From the NCBI RefSeq assembly GCF_000160455.2, contig NZ_ACJX03000001.1:1064001-1128000 (forward strand): 64,000 nucleotides of DNA. The letters are read 5' to 3'. Shown piece by piece: positions 17,826 to 26,389 of this stretch. A program made the position numbers and the translations under genes. This DNA is from Acetomicrobium hydrogeniformans ATCC BAA-1850. Its GTDB lineage: Bacteria > Synergistota > Synergistia > Synergistales > Acetomicrobiaceae. Under the pieces are notes generated by a model that did not search any database, was not told the origin of the DNA, and was given only the letters and a program-made list of their open reading frames with translations. Numbering within the stretch: the stretch's first letter is position 1; the number at the start of each line of letters is the position of its first letter.

Positions 17826-19049
17826 TTATTCGGGCAAAGTGCCTTGGCCGTCTCCCTGTAATTTTGCTGAGACAGCGGCCTTTTCCTTTTTTCTTATTAC
17901 GGCGACAAAATACAAGCTCAGGATGGGCAAGGCACCGATGACAGCCAACGCCCAGGTGATGCCAAGGAGGTCGCCTATAATCCCCAAAGGCGGAATCAAT
18001 AGGCTTCCCAATCCCCATGCAAAACCCATGACTATAGAGCTTGCCATTGCCCTCGACTCGGGCATCCATTCTTGAGAGATGGCGCCCGTTATGGGAGTCG
18101 TGGCCTCGATTAAGGCGGCTCCCAAGGTGAAAAGCAAAATCGATATGACGCCTTTTAGCAGTGCGGCAGGGATGAGTAAAGCTCCCCCCAGAGCCATGCA
18201 TAAGAAGATTATCCTGCTTTTGCTGGTGCGGTCGGCGATGTATCCTCCTATTAAAGGCGATATCGATCTTGCTATCATTATAATGAAGAGTACCTTCCCC
18301 ACATCCCCGATGGTACCTCCTTTGATGGCTATGGCTATGGGCATGAAAAATTGAATGCCCTGAATCGATGTATCCCTTATTACGGCGACGCATAGGGGCG
18401 CGAAGGTTATTTTTATAGAATGTAATATGAACTTTAAGCCCTTTGTGTTGTCCGATCTGCGACTTGTCTCCTTGCTGGGGATGGAGGGGAAAAACTTAAA
18501 GACCAATACTGCATAAAGCAAGACCGGAAGGGAGGTCGCTATGGGCATGAAGGCCTCTCCCAACCTTTGGTAAAGATAGGCACCGTAAAGGGGGCTCAAG
18601 GCGCTCGCCAATATTCCTCCCATCGAAAAAATGGAAAAGGAAAAGGACAGATTTCGCGAGGATGATACGTGTCCTACCGATCCCTGACCTTGAGGATGAA
18701 AGGTAGCGCTTCCTATGGCCCACAATCCTACGAAGAAAAAGGCCAGCGCGTAGCTGGGAGACGAAGGTATAAGCGAAGCTCCCAATGCAGCAAGTATCGG
18801 GCCTACCAGGATCATCAGCGGACGCGATGTTTGGTCTGAAGCGTAGCCCAAGAGAGGCTGCAAAAAGGAGTTTATTATACCCGACAGAAAAGTCAACATG
18901 CTGGCCTGTGTTATCGACAGCCCCAGCTTCATCATCAAGATTGGGGTGAACGTAACCAAAAAGGCGGCATGTATATCGTTTATAAAATGACCCATGGTGA
19001 GAATGGCAAGTCCTTTATGGGCATTAGCTTTTAAATCACCGGTTTTCAA
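17826..19049 (-). CDS. MFS transporter, fosmidomycin-resistance (Fsr) type
   Basis: A 407-residue protein with twelve predicted helices. The opening LTMGHFINDIHAAFLVTFTPILMMKLGLSITQASMLTFLSGIINSFLQPLLGYASDQTSRP and FFVGLWAIGSATFHPQGQGSVGHV are characteristic of the Fsr branch of MFS exporters. The substrate is unknown; export of a drug or metabolite is likely. It begins with TTG, 6-7 bases after GGGGATG. It is divergent from the tautomerase gene, with about 90 bases between. Confidence 0.88.
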   Translation of the reverse strand: MKTGDLKANAHKGLAILTMGHFINDIHAAFLVTFTPILMMKLGLSITQASMLTFLSGIINSFLQPLLGYASDQTSRPLMILVGPILAALGASLIPSSPSYALAFFFVGLWAIGSATFHPQGQGSVGHVSSSRNLSFSFSIFSMGGILASALSPLYGAYLYQRLGEAFMPIATSLPVLLYAVLVFKFFPSIPSKETSRRSDNTKGLKFILHSIKITFAPLCVAVIRDTSIQGIQFFMPIAIAIKGGTIGDVGKVLFIIMIARSISPLIGGYIADRTSKSRIIFLCMALGGALLIPAALLKGVISILLFTLGAALIEATTPITGAISQEWMPESRAMASSIVMGFAWGLGSLLIPPLGIIGDLLGITWALAVIGALPILSLYFVAVIRKKEKAAVSAKLQGDGQGTLPE

Positions 19050-19140
19050 AAGAGCATCCCCTTTTTATTAAAATTAAATGTGTTATTATTTAAATGTAAT
19101 ATACCAAAATAGGTAGTTTAGTCCAGAGGAGGTGCCGAAT

Positions 19141-19398
19141 ATGCCTGTAATTACTGTCAGTGGTCCGGCTTTGAGCCTAGAAAAGAAAAGAGAATTGGTT
19201 AAAGACCTTACAGAGGCGGCGAGCAAGATCATGGATATACCTAAGGAAGCCTTTGTGGTGCTGGTCTCCGAAAATCCCCAGGAAAACGTAGGAGTTGGCG
19301 GGATGCTTTTGGCCGACAGAAAACAAGATTGTTCCGAGGAAGCCCCTGCGGAAAAGCCAAAGCGTGGGGGCTGTCGAAGGAAGAAAACAGAAGCTTAG
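19141..19398 (+). CDS. 4-oxalocrotonate tautomerase family protein
   Basis: The mature protein would begin Pro-Val-Ile-Thr-Val, placing the catalytic N-terminal proline directly after Met, so ATG 19141 is the true start and an upstream GTG is not. AGGAGG lies 10 bases or so before it. The tautomerase core (about 60 residues, with LVKDLTEAASKIMDIPKEAFVVLVSE) is followed by an unusual 20-residue tail rich in Lys, Arg and Cys (DCSEEAPAEKPKRGGCRRKK). The substrate is unknown; members isomerise enols. Confidence 0.88.
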   Translation: MPVITVSGPALSLEKKRELVKDLTEAASKIMDIPKEAFVVLVSENPQENVGVGGMLLADRKQDCSEEAPAEKPKRGGCRRKKTEA

Positions 19399-19454
19399 GT
19401 TATTTGAGATCTATCCATTGCCTGGGGATAAATAATTAAAACAGCAGGATTAAG

Positions 19455-19517
19455 CAATCAATAACCCCCGCGTAGATCCCTCTGAGGAAGGGGAAAGCTT
19501 GCGGGGGTTATTGATTG
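19455..19517. terminator. Long inverted repeat, probable terminator between convergent genes
   Basis: A perfect 17-bp inverted repeat (19455-19471 with 19501-19517) has a 29-base loop. It sits between the tautomerase gene and the end of the antiporter operon. On the minus strand a short T-rich stretch follows; on the plus strand there is no T-run, so it is not a textbook terminator. Confidence 0.5.
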
Positions 19518-19550
19518 GCATCCTTGGTCGCCATGTTTATGCAAGTTATT

Positions 19551-21023
19551 TTATGTTCTTGCCAGAAAAAAGAATATCACCAAAGCAGCGATGATGACAT
19601 GGATTGTATATTGACGTAGTTTGCCTGTATGAATTTTAGCCACTATAGTCGGGCAGAGGATCAGGATGCCGTAAAGTTTGATTAACAGAAAATCCAGATC
19701 ATAAATTTCGTGTTTTCCGGGGGTAAGGGTTTTTTTAAAGACGATAAATAATATGCCGCCGGTGAAGATTGGGATTATGGCCGAGAGTAGAGCTTCGGTC
19801 TCGAAGAAATTTCCAAAATTCATTCCCATAAAGTTTGGAAGAAGTTGGGGGCATATTCCCAAGAAGATCGTCATAAAAGCTAAAAGTGCCATTCCCGTAT
19901 TTTGAAATATTCTCTTTTTGCAGGACAAAATAGGGTTATAATGTGGATCTTTTCGAACAACATCTCCTTTAAAGAAGAATCCGTAATAGCCCAACTTGCA
20001 GAAAGACAATACTGTTCCGACATTTGCTGCTTGAAGGATCCAAACTACTGGATAAAATGAAATTTCTTTTAACGATGCTTTGATCATGGCTTTGCTAGCA
20101 AAACCGCTCATGCCGGGAAAGCCCGATATTGCTAAAGCTCCTATCAAAAAAAATGCGAAAGTAACGGGAAAAGCTCTCGCAGTGCCATGACCCCAAAGGT
20201 TAAGATCTCTCGTACCGTAAGCTTTTTCAATTGAACCTATGCACAAAAACAATAGGCCCTTAAAGAGAGCATGAGCTACTGTGTGATATACTCCAGCAAC
20301 GATACCAAGAGCCGTCCCAACTCCTATTGCCGAGACGATGTAACCCAATTGACTTATTGTATGATAGGCCAGCAACCGTTTAGCGTCGTGTTGGGTTATT
20401 GCTTGGATGATGCCGTATAAAGCCATTGATGGACCGAGAACCATGAGCACGTCTGTCGCAGGAAGAGAGGCCAGTCTGATAAGGCCATATATTCCTAATT
20501 TGACGGAAAAACCCGATAGGAGGGCACTAGTAGGTGTGGGAGCTTCGCTATGAACTTTCGGAAGCCAAAAGTGAAGCCCCAAAAGGGCGGTTTTAATGCC
20601 CAATCCCGAAAGGAACAGCCAAAGGAGGTTAGGAGGAACAGGGCCCATGACAGCGCTTCCTCTTTCGGTTATCATGATGGCCGCACCGACAAAGATAAGA
20701 AGAGATCCGGAAAGTTGAGTCAGCAAATAGTAAAGGGCTGTACGAAAATTTAAGGGCAGGATCATGAAAAATAGCATTATTGAGGACATTTCGAGAAATA
20801 CCCCAAAGAAAAACCAGTCTCCCGAGAAGAGGGCCATACAGGAAAAGACACAAAACATCCAGGGGGAGAGGACGAAAAACCTACGTTCTTTGCCTTGTTT
20901 CTTTTCTACGTAATCCAGAGAGAATATGGAAATTGCAATTGACATAAAAAGGGCCAACATAGCCATAGACAGGGAAAGTTTATCGAAGACGAAAGAAAAC
21001 TTTAATATTTCCATTGTCGCCAC
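19551..21023 (-). CDS. ND5/NuoL-like antiporter subunit, second D-type (MbsH'/MrpD-like)
   Basis: A 490-residue proton-conducting membrane subunit of the complex I/Mrp antiporter family. The conserved segment HFWLPKVHSEAPTPTSALLSGFSVKLGIYGLIRL carries the broken-helix lysine region, with HDAKRLLAYHTISQLGYIVSAIGVG and HALFKGLLFLCIGSIEKA following. It is the last gene of the operon and a paralogue of the upstream D subunit. The start is GTG 21023 or ATG 21014. Archaeal MBS complexes also carry two H-type subunits, which is the closest precedent I know. Confidence 0.85.
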   Translation of the reverse strand: MATMEILKFSFVFDKLSLSMAMLALFMSIAISIFSLDYVEKKQGKERRFFVLSPWMFCVFSCMALFSGDWFFFGVFLEMSSIMLFFMILPLNFRTALYYLLTQLSGSLLIFVGAAIMITERGSAVMGPVPPNLLWLFLSGLGIKTALLGLHFWLPKVHSEAPTPTSALLSGFSVKLGIYGLIRLASLPATDVLMVLGPSMALYGIIQAITQHDAKRLLAYHTISQLGYIVSAIGVGTALGIVAGVYHTVAHALFKGLLFLCIGSIEKAYGTRDLNLWGHGTARAFPVTFAFFLIGALAISGFPGMSGFASKAMIKASLKEISFYPVVWILQAANVGTVLSFCKLGYYGFFFKGDVVRKDPHYNPILSCKKRIFQNTGMALLAFMTIFLGICPQLLPNFMGMNFGNFFETEALLSAIIPIFTGGILFIVFKKTLTPGKHEIYDLDFLLIKLYGILILCPTIVAKIHTGKLRQYTIHVIIAALVIFFFLART

Positions 21024-21071
21024 TGTGTCATCACCAGCCTAAAAAAATCGAAGCTAAACATGAAGCAAGCC

Positions 21072-22535
21072 TCATTTTGACAATATCGTAGATATGTATT
21101 CTGCCGTATCGACTGCATTGAGGCCGATATCCGAAAACAACTTCCAAAGAGACGGAACGAGGGGAACGATTCCCAAAAAAACGCAACACAGGGAACAAGC
21201 TCCTGCTATAACAAGGTTCCAGTAAGGGTTTGTTTGTCGTGGCGGCGGATCTCCTGATGAGTAAAAAAACGATAAAACACGCATGTAGTAAAAAGCCGAA
21301 ATTACTGTTCCAAAGGCTATGGCCAACGCTGGAATTACATTTCCTGCTTTTGTCGCAGCGAGCATCAGGTACCATTTGCTCATAAATCCGTTAAGAGGAG
21401 GAATGCCTACTATTGCAGCAGTTAAGAGGGAAAAGACGATGACGAACCACCGGCGATGATGGTAAAGACCTCGAAGATCGTAGATGTTGCGGGTTTTCAT
21501 GTCTTCGGCAATATGTCCGGCCGCAATGAAAAGCCCCACTTTCATAAACATGTGGTTGATCGCATGGAAAAAAGCTGCAGAAATGCCAGCAGCCAATCCC
21601 GTTCCAACCCCTATAAGCACGTAACCTATCTGTGCAACCGTGGAATAAGCCAATAATCTTTTTATGTCTTCTTGCCTCAATGCCATTAAATGACCGCCCA
21701 ATACGGATAATGTTCCTACGACGGTGATAACTGTAAAGACAGCTGGTTTTGTATCGAGGAAGAGTAGTAGAGACAGTCTGAGAAGGGTATATATCGATAC
21801 CTTCACCACGACTCCCGAAAGGAGGGCACTTACGGCCGTTTGGGCGGAAGAGTGGGCATCTGGCAACCAGAAATGCGCAGGAAAAGCTCCAATTTTAATA
21901 AAAAGGCCTATTAGCAAAGAGGCTGCAATAACTGTCAAAGCTTCATTCGGTATGCGGGGTAATGTAAGAGAAAGTACTGCCATATTTAGCGATCCGGTGG
22001 CCATGAAAATATAGGCGATACCCAGCAAAATAAAAAAAGCGCCAATCGTGCCGAGTACTAGATACTTAAATCCTGCTTCTATAGCTTGCCACGATAGGGT
22101 AAAGGCAACGAGTAGGTATGCCGCCAGCGAAAAAACTTCATAAAAAACGTATAGATTAAATATGTCTCCCGTTACCAAGACGCCATTCATTGAAGCCTGA
22201 AGCAGGAAAAAAATAACGTAATATCTCCACGGTCCCTCCTTTAAGTGTCCGTAGGAAGCTAAAAATGCCGCTCCTCCTCCTATGGCCGAAAGAAAGAGAA
22301 AGGCAGCTGATAGTTTATCTACAATGAAGACAATACCCAGCTCTGCAGGCCAACCCCCAAGAGAGGAAAGGGCGGATTGCTTCCATCCCGATATGGCTGC
22401 AGAGATTGTGACGAAAAAGACAGCTATGCCAAATAATAATATAGCCCTTTTTAGCCAAGTTTTTTTGAAAATATGGATCAAAGGGATTAAAAAAGCCCAA
22501 GTGAGGGGGATGAGTACACTCAATAGTGAAATCAT
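21072..22535 (-). CDS. mnhD: Na+/H+ antiporter subunit D (MnhD/MrpD, MbhH-like)
   Basis: A 487-residue antiporter-like subunit. The ion-path sequence HFWLPDAHSSAQTAVSALLSGVVVKVSIYTLLRL, the conserved Glu in FYEVFSLAAYLL and EDIKRLLAYSTVAQIGYVLIGVG are present, as in MrpD and NuoM/N. It overlaps the mnhC stop by four bases (ATGA). Its product would sit beside the second D-type subunit encoded next. Confidence 0.92.
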   Translation of the reverse strand: MISLLSVLIPLTWAFLIPLIHIFKKTWLKRAILLFGIAVFFVTISAAISGWKQSALSSLGGWPAELGIVFIVDKLSAAFLFLSAIGGGAAFLASYGHLKEGPWRYYVIFFLLQASMNGVLVTGDIFNLYVFYEVFSLAAYLLVAFTLSWQAIEAGFKYLVLGTIGAFFILLGIAYIFMATGSLNMAVLSLTLPRIPNEALTVIAASLLIGLFIKIGAFPAHFWLPDAHSSAQTAVSALLSGVVVKVSIYTLLRLSLLLFLDTKPAVFTVITVVGTLSVLGGHLMALRQEDIKRLLAYSTVAQIGYVLIGVGTGLAAGISAAFFHAINHMFMKVGLFIAAGHIAEDMKTRNIYDLRGLYHHRRWFVIVFSLLTAAIVGIPPLNGFMSKWYLMLAATKAGNVIPALAIAFGTVISAFYYMRVLSFFYSSGDPPPRQTNPYWNLVIAGACSLCCVFLGIVPLVPSLWKLFSDIGLNAVDTAEYISTILSK

Positions 22536-22873
22536 CCTCGAAGACCCCTTATTTTATCCAAGTCCACCGTTTTGTAACGTTGATGTAGCTTTATTACGAA
22601 GGCAAGGGCCAAAGCCAAATCGCTTGCCCCTATTACGATTGCTGTCAAGGTAAAAGCATGGGGGAGGGGGTTTGCGGCAATACCTTCTATTGGCAAAATG
22701 GGAGGACGCCCCCCCTCCACGAAGCCAGCGGCTACTATCAGCAGTAAAACAGAGGATTCCATAAGGGAAAGACCTATGACCGTTTTAAAGAGATTTCTTT
22801 TGGATATTATTGTATATAAACCAATGCAGAATAAAATTATAGCAGTGCCGTGGCTTAACATAATTATAGTCAT
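22532..22873 (-). CDS. mnhC: Na+/H+ antiporter subunit C (MnhC/MrpC, NuoK-like)
   Basis: A 113-residue, three-helix protein of the NuoK/MrpC family. LYTIISKRNLFKTVIGLSLMESSVLLLIVAAGF and the C-terminal LTAIVIGASDLALALAFVIKLHQRY are diagnostic, with the conserved Glu in LMES. It overlaps both neighbours by four bases. Confidence 0.92.
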   Translation of the reverse strand: MTIIMLSHGTAIILFCIGLYTIISKRNLFKTVIGLSLMESSVLLLIVAAGFVEGGRPPILPIEGIAANPLPHAFTLTAIVIGASDLALALAFVIKLHQRYKTVDLDKIRGLRG

Positions 22874-23619
22874 TTATTCTTCACCCCCGGAATCTTGGTG
22901 ACCTCGAATTCCAAGAGCTTTATCATGCTGTAAAAGATAGTGGACAGCCCCGCGCTTACTTTCATGCCTATCGCGATATTTAGCAGCGGTATGGATCCGC
23001 CACTTAGAAATCTGCCTACCTCCCCCTTTGGGTAGCCAGCGGCGATATTAGAGAGAAAGCCCGCTCCTGTCCAAAGCCCTACGAATCCAATGAGAACAAA
23101 CATGAGAGCTCCCGACGATTCTATCAGTTCTTTTGTCTTGGGCTTGATCATGACTGCTTCAAAGCCAGAGCCGTAAACAATACAGAAAAGGATTGTAGCG
23201 GTAGCAAAAACTGCTCCACCCTGAAAGCCTCCGCCGGGAGATATGTGTCCCATGAGCACTATCCCTGCGGCATACAATAGCAGAAAAGGAATTATAAAGC
23301 TTACTCCCTTTTTCACGATGAAGGACAATCCCGTAGAAGAGATTTTGAATTTGCTTTTGGCAAATAACATCGCGATGCCGCAAACCGACGTGTAAATTAC
23401 CGACGCTTCGCCTAAGGTGTCTAAGGCTCTGTAATCGAAGAGTATGGCGGCAACTATGTTTGTTGCGCCCGTTTCTTCGGCGGCGCTTTCGATGTAATGT
23501 GCCGCAGGGCCTATTATGATTTGGGTCGGTTCAAGGGCTAGTATGCCCTTCCAGAACTGCCATCCTAGTGCAAGGCAAAGCAAGAAAGTCACAATTCTTA
23601 AAAAACAGGACTTAGACAT
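22870..23619 (-). CDS. mnhB: Fusion of MrpA C-terminal (MbhE-like) segment with MnhB domain
   Basis: A 249-residue membrane protein with two parts. Residues ~45-80 (NIVAAILFDYRALDTLGEASVIYTS) match the small MbhE-type domain found at the C-terminus of large MrpA. Residues ~100-240 (SFIIPFLLLYAAGIVLMGHISPGGGFQGGAVFATATILF) are a MnhB/MrpB domain with the conserved HISPGGGFQGG. In Pyrococcus Mbh these are separate genes E and F. Here they are one reading frame. Confidence 0.88.
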   Translation of the reverse strand: MSKSCFLRIVTFLLCLALGWQFWKGILALEPTQIIIGPAAHYIESAAEETGATNIVAAILFDYRALDTLGEASVIYTSVCGIAMLFAKSKFKISSTGLSFIVKKGVSFIIPFLLLYAAGIVLMGHISPGGGFQGGAVFATATILFCIVYGSGFEAVMIKPKTKELIESSGALMFVLIGFVGLWTGAGFLSNIAAGYPKGEVGRFLSGGSIPLLNIAIGMKVSAGLSTIFYSMIKLLEFEVTKIPGVKNK

Positions 23620-23624
23620 AACTG

Positions 23625-23885
23625 CTACTCCTCGTCATTTTCTCGTCTGCCTTCTTTTTGTGTTTGGCTGTAGGCAACCAAAAAAAGAGACGTGATCAAT
23701 CCGGAGCTAATGACAGCCTGTGTAAGCGCAACATCGGGGGCTTGAAGCGCAACAAAGGCTATTGCCAATAATACGCTAAAAACAGAAAGACTTATCACAG
23801 CACTTAAGATGTCTTTTATCTCGGATGCCACCAAAGCGGTCAAAATCAAAAAAAAGCAGATAAAGGAGTAAAGGGGGGCACTCAC
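23625..23885 (-). CDS. DUF4040-type antiporter subunit (MbhD-like)
   Basis: An 86-residue protein with three hydrophobic helices. The sequence EIKDILSAVISLSVFSVLLAIAFVALQAPDVALTQAVISSGL is the MbhD/DUF4040 motif, equivalent to another part of the MrpA C-terminus. Its ATG overlaps the mnhG stop by four bases. Confidence 0.88.
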   Translation of the reverse strand: MSAPLYSFICFFLILTALVASEIKDILSAVISLSVFSVLLAIAFVALQAPDVALTQAVISSGLITSLFLVAYSQTQKEGRRENDEE

Positions 23886-24241
23886 CGCTCGGTCTCCTCG
23901 CCGTTGTTGTTTAAATTTTCTCCATAGTCGTCTTTATAGGAGACCGTAGGCTTTATTCCGTGCAAATAGCAGGCTCTGGCAATAGCGTGGGAGGAAATGG
24001 GATTCGTGATCAGAAAAAAGAGAGCTATGAGCAGAATTTTCGCCTTGACTTGCCATGCAGGATAGTAAATAGCTGCTCCGACCAATGTCATTAATGCTCC
24101 TCCCGTTAGCGCCTTGGTTCCGGCGTGAATTCTGGTGTAAACGTCGGGGAATCTTATCATTCCCAGAGCGGATGTCATGGCGAAGAATACTCCAACCACC
24201 ATAAAAGCGCATGCAATTGCCGAAGTGATATCAATATTCAT
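23882..24241 (-). CDS. mnhG: Na+/H+ antiporter subunit G (MnhG/MrpG, MbhC-like)
   Basis: A 119-residue protein with three helices. GVFFAMTSALGMIRFPDVYTRIHAGTKALTGGALMTLVGAAIYY is the MnhG hallmark (GxxRFPDVYxRxHAxTK), and NPISSHAIARACYLHGIKP follows. It overlaps mnhF by four bases (ATGA). Confidence 0.93.
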   Translation of the reverse strand: MNIDITSAIACAFMVVGVFFAMTSALGMIRFPDVYTRIHAGTKALTGGALMTLVGAAIYYPAWQVKAKILLIALFFLITNPISSHAIARACYLHGIKPTVSYKDDYGENLNNNGEETER

Positions 24242-24495
24242 CGGTGAAGTTCTCCGTGCTCAAAATACTTAGCCATTATAAGGACATCTGCGAAGGCTAA
24301 AATGGAAAAGGCCAGGGCAATGTCCAAAAAAATTCCATTTCCGAAATCTATGGCAAGTAAAGCCAGGACTGTTGTTAAAATAATCGTAAGAGCATCGGCA
24401 GCTACTATTCTGTCTGGAACCGTCGGTCCTATTATGACGCGCCAGAATCCCATGAGAGAAGCGATCATCAATCCCCAGAGGGCCAGTCTTATCAT
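24238..24495 (-). CDS. mnhF: Na+/H+ antiporter subunit F (MnhF/MrpF, MbhB-like)
   Basis: An 85-residue protein with three helices. RVIIGPTVPDRIVAADALTIILTTVLALLAI matches the MnhF core (GPxxxDRIxAxD). It overlaps mnhE by four bases. Confidence 0.92.
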   Translation of the reverse strand: MIRLALWGLMIASLMGFWRVIIGPTVPDRIVAADALTIILTTVLALLAIDFGNGIFLDIALAFSILAFADVLIMAKYFEHGELHR

Positions 24496-25013
24496 TCCAT
24501 CATCCTCCTTAGTCGTTCCTCGAGCTCTTTGACTTCTTTGCGCACCGCGTCCGCATCTAAGGTGCGAAGATTTATGGAATGGACGAATAAATTGTGATGC
24601 GCTAAATCAATGTCGACAGTCAAAGTGCCAGGTGTTAAAGTGATCTGGTTTGCCAAGATGACCAAAGTTGTTTTGTTTCTAATTGAGGTTTCAAGTTTGA
24701 CGACGCCAGGTTTTAACTCAATATGCGGTTTTAAAGCTAAGAGGGCGACCTGAGCGGTAGCCAGGAGAATATTTAAGACATATAAGGGAAAAAAGGTAAT
24801 TGCTTCCCTAAAGCGAAAGTGCAGAGGCGGTTCTTTGTGGCGATACAACTCGTGTACAGTGGGGAAAAAGGACAGGTGTGAAATTCGGGTAACGACAAAG
24901 CTCAAGGCCAACCCAACAACCAGAGCAGGAAGTTCTAACTTCCATGTAAAAAGAATCCAGAATAAAAAAAGAACCATGAAGAGCAAAATAGATTTTTTAC
25001 GATAGGTCTCCAT
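24492..25013 (-). CDS. mnhE: Na+/H+ antiporter subunit E (MnhE/MrpE, MbhA-like)
   Basis: The first gene of the eight-gene antiporter operon, 173 residues. Two N-terminal helices (LLFMVLFLFWILFTWKL; ALVVGLALSFVV) precede the MnhE soluble part with KPHIELKPGVVKLETSIRNKTTLVILANQITLTPGTLTVDID. AAGGAGC lies 7 bases before the ATG. Four-base overlaps run through most of the operon, so its subunits should be made in fixed proportion. Confidence 0.92.
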   Translation of the reverse strand: METYRKKSILLFMVLFLFWILFTWKLELPALVVGLALSFVVTRISHLSFFPTVHELYRHKEPPLHFRFREAITFFPLYVLNILLATAQVALLALKPHIELKPGVVKLETSIRNKTTLVILANQITLTPGTLTVDIDLAHHNLFVHSINLRTLDADAVRKEVKELEERLRRMME

Positions 25014-25388
25014 ATTACAGCTCCTTTTCTATCTAGAATTTAAAGGAGTTGCAGGAGCATACGATTGACAATACAAAAATATTACAGGCTATGAGAAATT
25101 GTTGATAAGGTGGATCACAGACAATCCCTTTGAATATCCTTTTGCAATTGCCGCCGCTATTTTAAGCCTACTAAAATTAGGTAGCAAAAAATCAATTAAT
25201 TAACCTTTGTTGCTATAGGACATTAAACGAGCAGGTACGATCTTATCATGTCCTAATTTTTGAAGTCAACCCCTTTTGGGCTATATTTCAAATAATGCAC
25301 CGGCTTTGCGTCGACGAATAAAAGGTTCCTGAAAAATGGTCTAAAATGATCTAACAAATAACATAAGGCGCATTTAAGCTAATGGCAT
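25014..25388. other. 375-base spacer holding the antiporter promoter side and a possible broken small gene
   Basis: There is no standard gene. On the plus strand TTG 25065 has GGAG 8-9 bases upstream and reads 9 codons (TIQKYYRL) to a stop. The adjacent frame then runs open from 25069 to TAA 25203 and encodes a hydrophobic tail (RWITDNPFEYPFAIAAAILS). A hairpin with TAGGACAT arms (25216-25223, 25248-25255) followed by ATTTT lies just after. Together these look like a small frameshifted membrane-peptide gene with a weak terminator. The antiporter promoter must lie here too but I cannot pick it out. Confidence 0.3.
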
Positions 25389-26261
25389 TCAAAAAAGTGA
25401 CGCCGGATCGACGGCATTTCCTAAAAGATAAAGCCCAAAGTGCAAGTGTGGGCCCGTCGCCCTTCCGGTCTGTCCGGAAAGAGCAATAACTTCTCCTTTT
25501 TGTACAAATTGGCCTTCCTTTACGGAGATCTCGGATAAATGCATATAGCAGGAAATGACTCCGTTCCCATGGTCGACGTACACGCTCTTTCCGCCGAAGT
25601 AATGATCTCCTGTAAGGGATACAACTCCGTCTGCGGCGCATTTTACAGGCGTTCCGACGGCTGCCCTGAAGTCGATTCCCCGGTGGGGATTTCCTGGGGT
25701 GCCGTTGTAAATTCTTTTAAATCCGTAGGGTGATGTAACGATCCCATTAACGGGACGTTGTAACGGCAATTCCCAATGTCGTCTGAGACTGACAACGTTG
25801 ATGATATCTCTTACCAATTTCGATTCCTTTTCTATCCTTTCCAGGGCTTCTTTGGGAGGCGTTGCCATAGCTTGCGGTACCTTCAGTTCCTGGGTCTGAT
25901 AAGATTTTGGCTCCACCTTTACATCATGCCGCAGAGTCCAAAATTTACCTCTTTCGTGATATCTCACTATCAGTTCGTGAACGCCGGGACCTGTATCCTT
26001 TACATCTGTTCCCAAAAGCATACTCGCTTCATATTTGTCTTCCGAAAAGGTGACATTTAATGGACCTTCTTTGTCAAGCCAACGAACAGTGACGTCGGTT
26101 AAAGGGTAGGGCGAGACGAGACGCATTAAGAAGGGTTCCCCCAGGCGCGTCGCATAGGTGCATTTAAGTTCTGCGGCTTCCGCCAGCGTAGATAAGACTA
26201 AAATCGTTATAAAAGTACTGTATAATATATTTTTTATCTTTTTATTCAAAATATTATTCAA
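25389..26261 (-). CDS. M23 family (LytM-type) zinc metallopeptidase, secreted
   Basis: A signal peptide-like N-terminus (KKIKNILYSTFITILVLSTLAEAA) is followed by an Ig-like region and a C-terminal M23 domain of about 115 residues. The zinc site is complete: HRGIDF (H and D) and HLHFG, with GNGVISCYMHLSEI, GQFVQKGEVIALSGQTGRATGPHLHFGLY. Such enzymes cut peptidoglycan cross-bridges in the envelope, though some act only as scaffolds; the intact ligands suggest activity. It stands alone and is divergent from the UPF0182 gene. Confidence 0.92.
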   Translation of the reverse strand: MNNILNKKIKNILYSTFITILVLSTLAEAAELKCTYATRLGEPFLMRLVSPYPLTDVTVRWLDKEGPLNVTFSEDKYEASMLLGTDVKDTGPGVHELIVRYHERGKFWTLRHDVKVEPKSYQTQELKVPQAMATPPKEALERIEKESKLVRDIINVVSLRRHWELPLQRPVNGIVTSPYGFKRIYNGTPGNPHRGIDFRAAVGTPVKCAADGVVSLTGDHYFGGKSVYVDHGNGVISCYMHLSEISVKEGQFVQKGEVIALSGQTGRATGPHLHFGLYLLGNAVDPASLF

Positions 26262-26389
26262 AATATCGACCCCCCAAAAAAATTAATGTCGCCATATGTG
26301 CAAGGGAAATGGTAACATACTTGTAAAAGATATCAAAAAACCGTTATGTAACGCTGATTGAGAAACCAATAAAGATAATTGGAGGTAAA

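Noticed and set aside
17524-18393. Long minus-strand open frame (289 codons) across the RlmI-like and MFS gene ends
   Set aside because: It is antisense or off-frame to two well-supported genes, His/Arg-rich in composition, and has no family features. It is a shadow frame.
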